Positions 36,894-45,477 of a DNA stretch of 64,000 nucleotides are shown in pieces. This DNA comes from Candidatus Omnitrophota bacterium (GTDB lineage: Bacteria > Hinthialibacterota > Hinthialibacteria > Hinthialibacterales > JAKPRU01). The notes under the pieces are model-generated. The model made no database searches and was not told the DNA's origin. It was given only the letters and a program-made list of their open reading frames with translations. Each line of letters begins with the position of its first letter. Position 1 is the first letter of the stretch. The position numbers and the translations under genes were made by a program. Location: assembly GCA_029570205.1 (NCBI GenBank), contig JAKQSI010000053.1:22477-86476 (forward strand), in the 5' to 3' direction.

Positions 36894-38264
36894 ATGCCGC
36901 GCTTAGTAGACTCGGCTCTTTCGGCGCTCATCCTGCTTGTATGTGCCCCCCTGATCGCAGTGATCGCGCTTGCAATCCACCTCGAAAGCGGAGGCCCTGT
37001 TTTCTATCGTCAGGAGCGGATCGGCAAGGGCGGCAAGCCATTCCTGTTATTTAAGTTCCGCAAGATGCCCAAGGACCTGCCGAAACAAGGCCCCATGTTG
37101 ACCGGGCGTTTCGACCCCAGGCTGACCCATGTCGGCCGATTCCTGGAAAGAACCAAGCTGGACGAGCTCCCCCAGCTCCTGAATGTCCTTCGGGGCGACA
37201 TGACTCTGGTCGGCCCGCGACCCGAAGTGCGCAAGTTCATCTCCCATTATCCCGAAAAGTGGAAGACTGTCCTGTCGGTCAAGCCCGGCATAGTGGGGCT
37301 GAACCAGGTGTGTCATCGGAACGAATCCGAACTGTTTCCCACGGATTGCTTGGATATCGAGGAGTATTACATCCGCCATATCCTGCCCGACAAGCTGGAT
37401 ACCGACATCCGGTATGTGGAGCGTCGTGGATTCTGGTTTGACTTGTGGATTCTGCTGCGGGCGGCTTGGGTCACCCTCTTTGGAACAGTGACTTTGCGGT
37501 CCATGGAAGCCTACCGGAGCTATTTTGCAATCCTCATTCTGGACACTTGTCTTGCGGTAGCCTCCTACATCCTGGCGTACAGCGTGCGTTTCAGTGGACA
37601 GGTTCCTGTGCAGGATCGGGAGTTACTCTACCGGATGCTTGTTCCCGTGGCTTTGATTCGCGCGTTGGTTTTTGCGGTTTACGAGACGCCTCGTCACGTT
37701 CCCGGATATTTCTCTGTGCATGAAGTCGGGGTTGTTTTGCGTTCCATTGTGATTGGTTCCCTCGGGATCCTGGGCTATGCCTTTCTGGCGAACCTTCGCG
37801 CCCATTCTCGTGCAATTTTCTTCATCGATTCGGCATTCCTGGTGATCTTATTGCTGGGATATCGGTGGGCTTGGGCATGGTGGAAACACCGAAGCGGTAA
37901 TTCGGTGGGGAGTCCCAGGGTCGTAATTGCCGGTGTGAATCACGAAACCGTCAGGATTATCGAGACGCTCCAGCGAATGAGGGAGAAACTGATCGAGGTA
38001 ATCGGAGTTGTCGACACGGATGCAACCCGCCGTGGACACCATATCGCCGGAGTCGAGATCATCGGACTGGCCGGGGAAATGGACCTGCTCTTGGGAGTCC
38101 ATCATATTGATGCTGTCCTGATGGTTCGAAGCGCCTTGTCCGACATAATCGCCGAGCGGATCGAGCAAATCTGCGGTGACCATAATGTGAAAGTGTTCAT
38201 CGTTCCGGAATTAATCAACACCATCGAGACCATCGTCCCCAAACCCACAGCCCACCGGCAATAG
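36894..38264 (+). CDS. Sugar transferase (N-terminal) fused to a WbpM/FlaA1-type membrane-and-Rossmann half (C-terminal)
   Basis: 456 residues. Residues 1-195 are a bacterial sugar transferase of the WcaJ/WbaP type: one membrane span, QERIGKGGKPFLLFKFRKM, RTKLDELPQLLNVLRG and MTLVGPRPE, the catalytic Asp-Glu pair being D90/E91. It moves a sugar-phosphate onto undecaprenyl phosphate. Residues 207-330 carry four membrane spans with DTCLAVASYILAYSVRFSG and a Rossmann domain from 341 (RVVIAGVN...VIGVVDTDATRRG) of the CapD/WbpM N-terminal type; the dehydratase domain is absent. In known polyprenyl glycosylphosphotransferases such a bundle precedes the transferase; here it follows. The ATG is preceded only by a weak GGAT. 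Confidence 0.85.
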   Translation: MPRLVDSALSALILLVCAPLIAVIALAIHLESGGPVFYRQERIGKGGKPFLLFKFRKMPKDLPKQGPMLTGRFDPRLTHVGRFLERTKLDELPQLLNVLRGDMTLVGPRPEVRKFISHYPEKWKTVLSVKPGIVGLNQVCHRNESELFPTDCLDIEEYYIRHILPDKLDTDIRYVERRGFWFDLWILLRAAWVTLFGTVTLRSMEAYRSYFAILILDTCLAVASYILAYSVRFSGQVPVQDRELLYRMLVPVALIRALVFAVYETPRHVPGYFSVHEVGVVLRSIVIGSLGILGYAFLANLRAHSRAIFFIDSAFLVILLLGYRWAWAWWKHRSGNSVGSPRVVIAGVNHETVRIIETLQRMREKLIEVIGVVDTDATRRGHHIAGVEIIGLAGEMDLLLGVHHIDAVLMVRSALSDIIAERIEQICGDHNVKVFIVPELINTIETIVPKPTAHRQ

Positions 38265-38478
38265 ACCTGTAACTCACCATTGGCCCTTATCTGTCCCATT
38301 CATCCCATTTTCTTCTGACTGCTTCGAGTACAACTCTCGCACTGTTCCCGTTCCTCCCCTCCCAACACCGTCCCCTTTGTGTATCACCCCATCGACAGGT
38401 GACCGGCAAGAATAATTCCCTGTATTATACTATGTATATACAATAAACACAAAAATCTTTAACTGGAGATTCGCAACC

Positions 38479-39891
38479 GTGGGAAACATCGAATTATTCC
38501 AGCAGGTTAATCAGAATTTCGACAGGGCAGCGAAGCATGTGAAGTATCCGGAAGGGCTTCTGAAACAGATCAAAGCCTGCAACGCGACCTATCGCATGGC
38601 GTTTCCGCTGAAACGAGACGATGGAAGCCTTGAGGTGGTTTTCGCGTGGCGGGCCGAGCACAGCCAGCACAAACTCCCCACCAAGGGCGGGGTCCGATTT
38701 GCCGACAATGTCAACGAGGACGAGATAAAAGCCCTGGCCGCACTGATGACCTACAAATGTGCGGTTGTGAATGTGCCTTTCGGGGGTGCAAAAGGCGGCA
38801 TCCGGATCGACAGGCACAAGTACTCCGAGAGTGAACTTGAACGAATCACGCGCCGGTACACCTATGAGCTGGACAAGAAAAATTTTCTGGGACCCGGCAT
38901 AGATGTGCCCGCGCCGGACTATGGAACAAGCGCGCGGGAAATGGCCTGGATGGCGGATACCTATATCCAACTTCATCCCGGCCAATTGGATGCCCCGGCG
39001 TGTGTTACCGGCAAACCGATTTCTCTCGGCGGTGTGCGGGGACGGAAAGAGGCGACCGGACACGGCGTTTTCTTCGGCATCCGCGAGGCCTGTCGAATCG
39101 CCGAGGACCTGCGTCCCTTCGGATTGTCACCGGGATTGCAGGGCAAGCGTATCATAATTCAGGGACTCGGGAATGTGGGTTATCATGCGGCCCGGTTCCT
39201 CGAGAAGGGCGGCGCGAAAATCATCGCTATTGCGGAACACGACGGCGCGATCGCCTGCGAGAGAGGATTCGATGTCGAAAAGGTCAAGCAATACTTCCTC
39301 GACCACGGAACCGTTCTCAATTTCCCAGCCGCTACGAATATCCCTGACACGGCGGACGCCTTGGAACTGGAATGCGATATCCTTGTTCCCGCCGCATTGG
39401 AGAATCAGATCACTCTGTCCAATGTGGATCGAATCCGGGCAAAGATCGTCGCTGAGGCCGCTAACGGGCCGACGACTGCCGACGCCGGCGAGGAACTCGA
39501 AAAGAGTGGCGTGCTGGTCATCCCGGACATTTACCTGAACGCGGGGGGTGTCACCGTCTCCTATTTCGAGTGGCTGAAAAATCTTTCGCATGTCCGGTTC
39601 GGTCGTCTCAGCAAGCGGTTCGAGGAAAACACAAATACAACCATCCTGCGGGAAGTGGAACGCATGACCGGCAAGCAAATCCCCGCAGAAACTCTGGCCC
39701 GATTGGTCCATGGCGCAGATGAGGAAGACCTGGTCAACTCCGGGTTGGAGGAAACCATGATCTCCTCGTACCACGAAATCCGCGAAATTAAGAAGAAACA
39801 TGACGGTCGAATTGATTTGCGCACGGCGGCATTCATTGCGGCCATCGATAAAATCGCCCGCTGCTACCTGGACTTGGGCATTTTCCCTTGA
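38479..39891 (+). CDS. gdhA: Glutamate dehydrogenase family (NAD(P)-dependent)
   Basis: 470 residues starting GTG at 38479 after GGAG with a spacer of about 9 nt. Converts glutamate and 2-oxoglutarate/ammonia. Signatures: LPTKGGVRFADNVNEDEIKALAALM with the substrate Lys, VPFGGAKGGI with the catalytic Lys, the cofactor loop QGLGNVGYHAARF, and the acid AEHDG. About 470 residues is longer than the 420-450 typical. A TATACT -10 with weak upstream similarity sits at 38426-38431, 50 bp ahead. Leucine or phenylalanine dehydrogenase activity cannot be excluded by sequence. Confidence 0.9.
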   Translation: MGNIELFQQVNQNFDRAAKHVKYPEGLLKQIKACNATYRMAFPLKRDDGSLEVVFAWRAEHSQHKLPTKGGVRFADNVNEDEIKALAALMTYKCAVVNVPFGGAKGGIRIDRHKYSESELERITRRYTYELDKKNFLGPGIDVPAPDYGTSAREMAWMADTYIQLHPGQLDAPACVTGKPISLGGVRGRKEATGHGVFFGIREACRIAEDLRPFGLSPGLQGKRIIIQGLGNVGYHAARFLEKGGAKIIAIAEHDGAIACERGFDVEKVKQYFLDHGTVLNFPAATNIPDTADALELECDILVPAALENQITLSNVDRIRAKIVAEAANGPTTADAGEELEKSGVLVIPDIYLNAGGVTVSYFEWLKNLSHVRFGRLSKRFEENTNTTILREVERMTGKQIPAETLARLVHGADEEDLVNSGLEETMISSYHEIREIKKKHDGRIDLRTAAFIAAIDKIARCYLDLGIFP

Positions 39892-40053
39892 GATGTGCCG
39901 AAAGTCTCTTGATCCCCTCCCAGGAGATGGAAGAACTGTGATAGAATAAGATGAGTTCTCTATCGAGACGTACTGGTCATGGGGTACAGTTCCCGGAACT
40001 TGGCCATCTTTTCGGGGAGAAGGCGATAATGCTCTTGCCGGGATGAGTGTTAC

Positions 40054-40374
40054 ATGGCGAAGAACACTATGGATCTGGTTCGGGCTGCTGCGGAGAAGAG
40101 GCTGCTTTTCTTGCCTCATGCCATGCGACAAATGTCCCGATTCGATCCGATGATCACCACCGAAGAGGTTGCGATTGCTATTCGTTCTGGGGAGATCGTC
40201 GAGGATTATCCGGAGGATGTTCGCGGACATAGCTGTCTGATGATGGGAGTTGGACAAGAGGATCGTCCAGTCCATATTGTCTGTTCTCCTAAGACAGACT
40301 ATCTGGCAATCATCACGGCCTATCTCCCTGACACCTACAGATGGGATCAAGGTCTCAAAAGGAGGCTGAAATGA
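40054..40374 (+). CDS. DUF4258 protein, toxin-like
   Basis: 106 residues: MSRFDPMITTEEVAIAIRSGEIVEDYPEDVRG...CLMMGVG and PVHIVC.PKTDYLAIITAYLPD match the DUF4258 layout, a small alpha/beta RelE-like fold often paired with a zinc-finger or HTH antitoxin. The gene after it overlaps by 4 bp. Toxicity is inferred from gene organisation. The ribosome site is weak. Confidence 0.75.
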   Translation: MAKNTMDLVRAAAEKRLLFLPHAMRQMSRFDPMITTEEVAIAIRSGEIVEDYPEDVRGHSCLMMGVGQEDRPVHIVCSPKTDYLAIITAYLPDTYRWDQGLKRRLK

Positions 40375-40586
40375 AAGAATGCATTCATTGCCAGGGAATC
40401 ATGCGCAGATCCACAGCCCCTTTTTCCGTGGATCGCAAGGGATATCATCTCCATTGGGAAGCCGTTCCTGCATGGGTTTGCGAGCAATGCGGTGAATCGT
40501 ATTTTGAATCGCGAGAAGTGGATCTGATTCAACACGCGTTAATGGCTCTGGATCGTGAGAGCGATGCACTGTTGTCCGCGATTTGA
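40371..40586 (+). CDS. YgiT-type zinc-finger protein, MqsA-like antitoxin candidate
   Basis: 71 residues from the ATG in the ATGA overlap with the DUF4258 gene. Two CxxC pairs (CIHCQG, CEQCGE) frame the zinc-binding region typical of YgiT/MqsA antitoxin N termini. The C-terminal helix-turn-helix of MqsA is missing, as in the shorter YgiT-type partner of DUF4258. The pair forms one two-gene operon. Confidence 0.8.
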   Translation: MKECIHCQGIMRRSTAPFSVDRKGYHLHWEAVPAWVCEQCGESYFESREVDLIQHALMALDRESDALLSAI

Positions 40587-40711
40587 GCGAAGATCCAAAG
40601 GACCATCCGACGCTCTCTTCCAACCCATCCCCCGCTTCGGTTGCGGGATGGGCGCAATTATGTGAAGATGAGCCATCCGATTCAACAGGTATCCCAAGGA
40701 GGAAATCCCCC

Positions 40712-41989
40712 ATGAAACCACATACAACCATGGCAGTTGCGGCGATTTTCGTTTGCGTTGTTGTGGCTCCGGCCATATTCGGCGATTCCGCCATTCAGGA
40801 GATCGTTATCAAGAACGGCAAGTTCAGCCAGGAATGGTGCCCGATCAATGTCCCGGTCGAAAAGGCCATCGCACCCGGCGATCTGCAATACCTGAAATGC
40901 CCGGATGGAACCTGCCTGTCTGTCCAGGTGCGCCCGGAAGAAACCGGCAGTGTGATTACATTCATCCTGCCGAAATTAGAAGCCGATCAGACCTTGCGCC
41001 TTGTTCCGACAAACACCTCAAAAGAGGAACAGCCAATGCAGGTTCAGAAAACGGCGGATTATCGGATCGACATCAAGGCGGGCAATACCCTCATCACCTC
41101 GTATTGCTTCCAGCCGGATTCGGAAAAACCTTACCTGTACCCGGTCATCGGCCCGAAAGGGACACATTTGACCCGTGGGTTTCCCATGGAAAATCTGGAC
41201 TTTGAAAAGGAATTGAAGGCGCAGGATCATCCGCATCATCGCTCGTTCTGGGTAGCCTATGGCGATGTCAACGGCGGCGACTTCTGGATGATGGGGAAAG
41301 ACCCGAACCACCGCGACGCCCAGAAGACCGATGAGATTGCGGTCACACAGTCCGGGCCGGTGTACGGAAGGCTTCTTGCCAGGAACAGCTGGGTGAAGGC
41401 AGACGGGCCGCGAGCCGTTTCCGAACAGCGGGAATACATCTTTTACAATACACCCGAAGAAGCCCGCGTGATCGACAGCATTGTGACATTTACCGCGACG
41501 GATGGGGATGCTCTGTTCGGCGCTACCAAAGAAGGCGGAATCTGCTCGCTTCGCCTGAATCCCAAAATCGACGAGTCTCACGGAAACGGTGTCATACGTA
41601 ACTCCGAGGGCGGACGAGGTGCGAAAGAATGCTGGGCGCATCGCGCAACCTGGTGCGACTATTACGGAACGCTGGACGGCAACGTGGTCGGAATCGCCGT
41701 GTTCGACCATCCGACCAACCTGCGTCACCCGACCTGGTGGCACATTCGCGAATACGGCCTGTTCTCGGCCAATTGCTTCGGGCTGCGCGATTTCTTTCAA
41801 TTACCCACCAAGTCCGAGCGCGATCAGCCGAACAAACACGTAGGCGACTACCTGCTTCCGGCGGGCAAATCGCTAACCTTTAATTACCGTATCGTTCTTC
41901 ACGCAGGCGACACGGACCAGGCACAAATCGCCAACCGCTACGCGGCCTACGGCACCCCGCCCCAAGCGGAAGTTGTATGGAAGAAATAG
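40712..41989 (+). CDS. Secreted DUF6807 (PmoA-like) protein
   Basis: 425 residues from the ATG at 40712 (AAGGAGG 8 nt upstream; the frame opens earlier, at 40583, but lacks a signal). Signal peptide ends AIFGDS. DUF6807 hallmarks: YLYPVIGPKGTHLTRGFPM, DHPHHRSFWVAYGDVNGGDFW, AKECWAHRATWCDYYG and DYLLPAGKSLTFNYRIVLHAG. The His-rich segment may bind a metal. The family occurs beside polysaccharide-degradation genes in the PVC-like groups. Its reaction is not known. Confidence 0.85.
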   Translation: MKPHTTMAVAAIFVCVVVAPAIFGDSAIQEIVIKNGKFSQEWCPINVPVEKAIAPGDLQYLKCPDGTCLSVQVRPEETGSVITFILPKLEADQTLRLVPTNTSKEEQPMQVQKTADYRIDIKAGNTLITSYCFQPDSEKPYLYPVIGPKGTHLTRGFPMENLDFEKELKAQDHPHHRSFWVAYGDVNGGDFWMMGKDPNHRDAQKTDEIAVTQSGPVYGRLLARNSWVKADGPRAVSEQREYIFYNTPEEARVIDSIVTFTATDGDALFGATKEGGICSLRLNPKIDESHGNGVIRNSEGGRGAKECWAHRATWCDYYGTLDGNVVGIAVFDHPTNLRHPTWWHIREYGLFSANCFGLRDFFQLPTKSERDQPNKHVGDYLLPAGKSLTFNYRIVLHAGDTDQAQIANRYAAYGTPPQAEVVWKK

Positions 41990-42034
41990 CAGATTTCCCT
42001 GGAAAGGGTTGGGGGGAGGAAGATCCCGGGCGCC

Positions 42035-42117
42035 GCCGGCATCTTGCCGGTGATCGTCGGAATGAAGGGGGCTACACATGAGAAGATTTGTCTTCTCCCT
42101 CTCCCACCGGGAGAGGG
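42035..42117. repeat. Two palindromic intergenic repeats
   Basis: GCCGGCATCTTGCCGGTG (42035-42052), an 18-bp element found again at 51053-51070, is followed by a CCCTCTCCC-ACC-GGGAGAGGG hairpin (42097-42117). A third hairpin, AGAAGA-TTTG-TCTTCT, sits at 42081-42096. The stretch separates the DUF6807 gene from the phosphodiesterase. Confidence 0.7.
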
Positions 42118-42138
42118 TTGGGGTGAGGGAAATACCGG

Positions 42139-43941
42139 ATGTCTAGGTCCTTCTATTCCACACCATTAACCGCCTTCCTCCTCGGCTGTATCCTCGTCAC
42201 ACCCCCGACTCTATTCATTACCTTTTACAACCCTGTTTTCTTTAATCATCTCGGCTGGACTCTATTTCTCATTGCTCTCATTCCCGGCATAATCGGTCTT
42301 GTAGCAGGGCAGGGAATTGCCCTGCTTTTTCCCCGTTGTCGTGAGTTTCTTCCCTGCGCCAAATCTATTCTCATCATTGTAATCTTTCTGATTTGCGTAT
42401 GGTTTGGTGTTTGGGGAGTAGCTGTTTCATGCTCATCCCGCCCTCTCGGACCTGCCTGGCCGGATCTGGTAGTCATCGGTTTAGATGGGGCGACCTGGGA
42501 CATTATCGATCCCATGCTGCAGGCAGGCGATCTGCCTCATCTCGCCGCGCTGTGCAGGGATGGCGCACGAGGACCCCTGGAAACACTCAGTCCCATCTGG
42601 TCCCCGCTGATCTGGACTTCCATCGCTACCGGCAGGCGGCCGGAGGACCATGGTATTACCGGCTACTATGGAACCCGCGCCGATCTCAAGTCTGCACGGA
42701 TTTGGGATATAACGGTATCCCAAGGGAAACGAACCGGCCTGTTCGGATGGCTGCTGACCTGGCCGCCGGAGGAGCAATTTGTATTTACGGTCCCCTCGTG
42801 GATGGCACGATCTACCGAAACAATCCCCGCACGATATGGTTTCATACAGGAACTCAATTTGAACCGCGATTCATCGGGCGGCGACGTGCGCCCCCTGAGC
42901 ATTCTGTTTCGCGGAATCCTGAACGGGTGGCAAATCTCCACCGCAATGGAGTACGCAAAACACTCTCGGCGAATCGCGACGAATCCCGACGAGATTCTTA
43001 TCCGGCAGCATTTCAGCTCCGTTATGCCGTGTACGGATGTCTACCTGGCGCTGCTGCGCGAACAGAAGCCGCAAGTTACCTGTTTCTGTCTCTATGGAAT
43101 GGATCAGCTCGGCCATCGTTTCTGGAAAGATTTTGATCCGACAGGCTTTGAAGAAAATCCGCAAAAACCACGCCCGGAATACCGAAACGTTATTCCCGAC
43201 TACTATCGTTTGGCAGATGCCGCCGTCGGAAGGCTGCTTGCGGTTTTGCCGCAGGGAACGACTATCGTTGTGTTATCCGATCACGGCATGGGGCCGGATT
43301 ATGCCGCCCCGGCGCGGTATGTCCTCAATATGGACCGCATCCTCGAGTCGGCGGATATGCCGGATCGGTTCTCCGTCTCGTTCGCCCAGCGTCGCTACAT
43401 TCTTCATCCCCTGTCCGATCTTACAGATTCCCGGCGGGAAGCGGCGCGGATCAAATTAGCCGATGTGCGTCTGGCCGAACAGGAAACTCCTTTATTCGAG
43501 ATTTCGGAGGAGAATGGAGATATGATTCTGAATCCGCAAATCGAGATGCTGGCCGGCCCCGAATCCCCGCTCGCAAAAACACAGGGCCTTGTTGTAGAGG
43601 GACAATTGATCCCGATACAGGAACTCTGCGAGATTCGTCATCTCTCCGGTTCGCACCGCATGAACGGTATTCTCATTATTAAAGGGCCGGATATCCTGTC
43701 CGGCGCACCGATTCGGGACGCCGGAGTGTTAGACATTGCGCCGACAGTATTGACTGTTCTGGGATTACCTGTAAGTAGAGAAATGCCTGGACGAGTACTG
43801 GAGGAGATATTCTGTGAAGGTTATTTCGACCGGCATCCGGTATTGTGGGTCGACGCGTATCCCCCGCCCCCGGCGGTGAGCCATGATAAAGAAAATGAAA
43901 TTCAGATAGATGATCGTCTGAGAGGCCTGGGCTATATTTAA
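42139..43941 (+). CDS. Membrane-anchored type I phosphodiesterase/alkaline phosphatase-superfamily protein
   Basis: 600 residues. Three membrane spans (about 8-28, 38-60, 75-98) and an extracytoplasmic phosphodiesterase domain from about residue 105: VVIGLDGATWD (metal ligand), WTSIATGRRPEDHGITG (nucleophile Thr), YGMDQLGHRFW and VVLSDHGMGPDY (metal ligands). This is the layout of nucleotide pyrophosphatase/phosphodiesterase enzymes. Its natural substrate, perhaps phosphoglycan- or lipid-linked, is unknown. Single gene between palindromic elements. Confidence 0.85.
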   Translation: MSRSFYSTPLTAFLLGCILVTPPTLFITFYNPVFFNHLGWTLFLIALIPGIIGLVAGQGIALLFPRCREFLPCAKSILIIVIFLICVWFGVWGVAVSCSSRPLGPAWPDLVVIGLDGATWDIIDPMLQAGDLPHLAALCRDGARGPLETLSPIWSPLIWTSIATGRRPEDHGITGYYGTRADLKSARIWDITVSQGKRTGLFGWLLTWPPEEQFVFTVPSWMARSTETIPARYGFIQELNLNRDSSGGDVRPLSILFRGILNGWQISTAMEYAKHSRRIATNPDEILIRQHFSSVMPCTDVYLALLREQKPQVTCFCLYGMDQLGHRFWKDFDPTGFEENPQKPRPEYRNVIPDYYRLADAAVGRLLAVLPQGTTIVVLSDHGMGPDYAAPARYVLNMDRILESADMPDRFSVSFAQRRYILHPLSDLTDSRREAARIKLADVRLAEQETPLFEISEENGDMILNPQIEMLAGPESPLAKTQGLVVEGQLIPIQELCEIRHLSGSHRMNGILIIKGPDILSGAPIRDAGVLDIAPTVLTVLGLPVSREMPGRVLEEIFCEGYFDRHPVLWVDAYPPPPAVSHDKENEIQIDDRLRGLGYI

Positions 43942-44010
43942 TAAATTCGGCTCAATAGCCGCCGGCCTGGAAAGCACAAAACTCCGGCTCTCGCCGAAAT
44001 GACTGTGTTG

Positions 44011-44051
44011 CTTCTCTGCTCCCTCTCCCGGCGGGAGAGGGAGCAGAGAAG
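44011..44051. terminator. Perfect 20-bp-arm palindrome between convergent genes (likely bidirectional terminator)
   Basis: CTTCTCTGCTCCCTCTCCCG (44011-44030) is the exact reverse complement of 44032-44051, with one central base. It lies 70 bp after the phosphodiesterase stop and 29 bp before the stop of the pseudopilin gene in the opposite strand, so it could stop both. No T-run is present. Confidence 0.65.
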
Positions 44052-44079
44052 GGGATCTCCTGGACACTGGGACTTGCGC

Positions 44080-44634
44080 TCAGTTCAACGGCGAGGCATC
44101 CCCGCCGTACTTGATGATCGCACCCCGGCTCAGAATACCGTTGCTGGAATCGTACATGGCATCGCGGAAGAACTTTGCGTTCCAATTGTTCGGGCCGCTG
44201 TACGCCCAGTCCAGGTGAGGCCCGTGACCGGTTTTGGCGGGGCCGATACTGCTGACCATGTAAGCGTGAGGCGGTTTCCACCCCCATCCCAGACTGTTGC
44301 TGGTGTACTCCCAGGAATTGGTTTGGCTGTCAGGATTGAAGGTTTTCGGATCGTCGTTTCCCTGAAAATAGTCTTTCGGCATGGATGTCAGGTATGGAAT
44401 CGGCGTGGTGAGTTGCACGATATCGGATGCACCCGCCATGGTTTTGACATACTTCCCATAATCGAGACGATACATCTCCAGGGCGGTGGTTGTTGCCTTC
44501 ATATCGGCCTCGACTCGCGCCAGAGCTGCCTTAATTCGAGCGTTCATGAAATTGGGGACCGCAATCGCCGCCAGGATGCCGATAATCGCGACGACAATCA
44601 AGAGCTCGATCAAAGTAAATGCGCGCGATCTCAT
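44080..44634 (-). CDS. Type IV pilin/pseudopilin-like protein (copy 1)
   Basis: 184 residues. The prepilin N terminus is FTLIELLIVVAIIGILAAIAVPNF, preceded by the basic leader MRSRA with the cleavage Gly-to-Ala variant A/F. A soluble domain follows with ADMKATTTALEMYRLDYGKYV. AAGGGA precedes the ATG. The 44658-45215 gene encodes a close paralogue 23 bp upstream, so the pair is a tandem duplication. Confidence 0.9.
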   Translation of the reverse strand: MRSRAFTLIELLIVVAIIGILAAIAVPNFMNARIKAALARVEADMKATTTALEMYRLDYGKYVKTMAGASDIVQLTTPIPYLTSMPKDYFQGNDDPKTFNPDSQTNSWEYTSNSLGWGWKPPHAYMVSSIGPAKTGHGPHLDWAYSGPNNWNAKFFRDAMYDSSNGILSRGAIIKYGGDASPLN

Positions 44635-44657
44635 CGGGCAAATCCCTTCTGACCGTA

Positions 44658-45215
44658 CTATCGAAGCGGCGAGACATCGCCGCCGTAGTGTACGATCGCT
44701 CCGGGGCTGATTAGCCCATTGGACATATCATAAACCTGGTCCCGGAAGAACTGCTTGTCCCAATTGTTGGGACCGGTAAATGCCCAGTCCAATTGAGCGC
44801 CGTTGCCCGCCCTCCCCGGGCCGAGACCGCCCAGCACATACGCATACGGCGGTTTGTTGCCCCAGCCCTGGTCGCTGCCGGTGTAATCCCAGGTATCGAG
44901 TCTGCTGTCGGGATTGATGTCTTTCCCTTTTTCCTCTTTTTTCAGGAAGAAGTCTCTCGGAACGGAGTTCATATAGGCCACGGGTGTGGTCAACTGCCAC
45001 AGCTCCGAGGCTCCTGCCATGGTGCGGATGTATCTACCGTTGTCCAGGCGATACATTTCCAGGGCATCGGTCGCCGCTTTCATATCCGCCTGGGCGCGTG
45101 TCACCGAGGCCTTGATCCGCGCATTCATGAAATTGGGAACCGCAATCGCCGCCAGGATGCCGATAATCGCCACCACGATCAAAAGTTCAATGAGCGTGAA
45201 AGCCCGCGTTCTCAT
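44658..45215 (-). CDS. Type IV pilin/pseudopilin-like protein (copy 2)
   Basis: 185 residues from the ATG at 45215, with GGAGG 10 nt upstream; the frame opens further upstream at 45425 without a signal. It shares FTLIELLIVVAIIGILAAIAVPNF and MKAATDALEMYRLDNGRYI with copy 1 and ends with the same kind of INYGGD/VHYGGDVSPL tail. This ending is common to both copies and may be a folding or assembly element. The first gene of the pair. Confidence 0.9.
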   Translation of the reverse strand: MRTRAFTLIELLIVVAIIGILAAIAVPNFMNARIKASVTRAQADMKAATDALEMYRLDNGRYIRTMAGASELWQLTTPVAYMNSVPRDFFLKKEEKGKDINPDSRLDTWDYTGSDQGWGNKPPYAYVLGGLGPGRAGNGAQLDWAFTGPNNWDKQFFRDQVYDMSNGLISPGAIVHYGGDVSPLR

Positions 45216-45477
45216 GCTGGACAAACCTCCGAAAGCCTGTCGGTTTTGTTTGTTCCCCCGCACGTCGAACCATGCCGGGAACAATTTATTCTTATCTAAG
45301 TATACCCAATGTTCGCACAAATGGAATACCCGGTCAATCGGAGAAAGTCCAAAATGGCCATTTTCTTTAAGAGAATTGTCGGATAAATAGTATGATGATA
45401 TCAGGGCTGTTGTTGCTATATGCAATACGAATCAGTCCGTAGGAACGACACATGTGCCCCGCCACCGGCCGCCTTCT

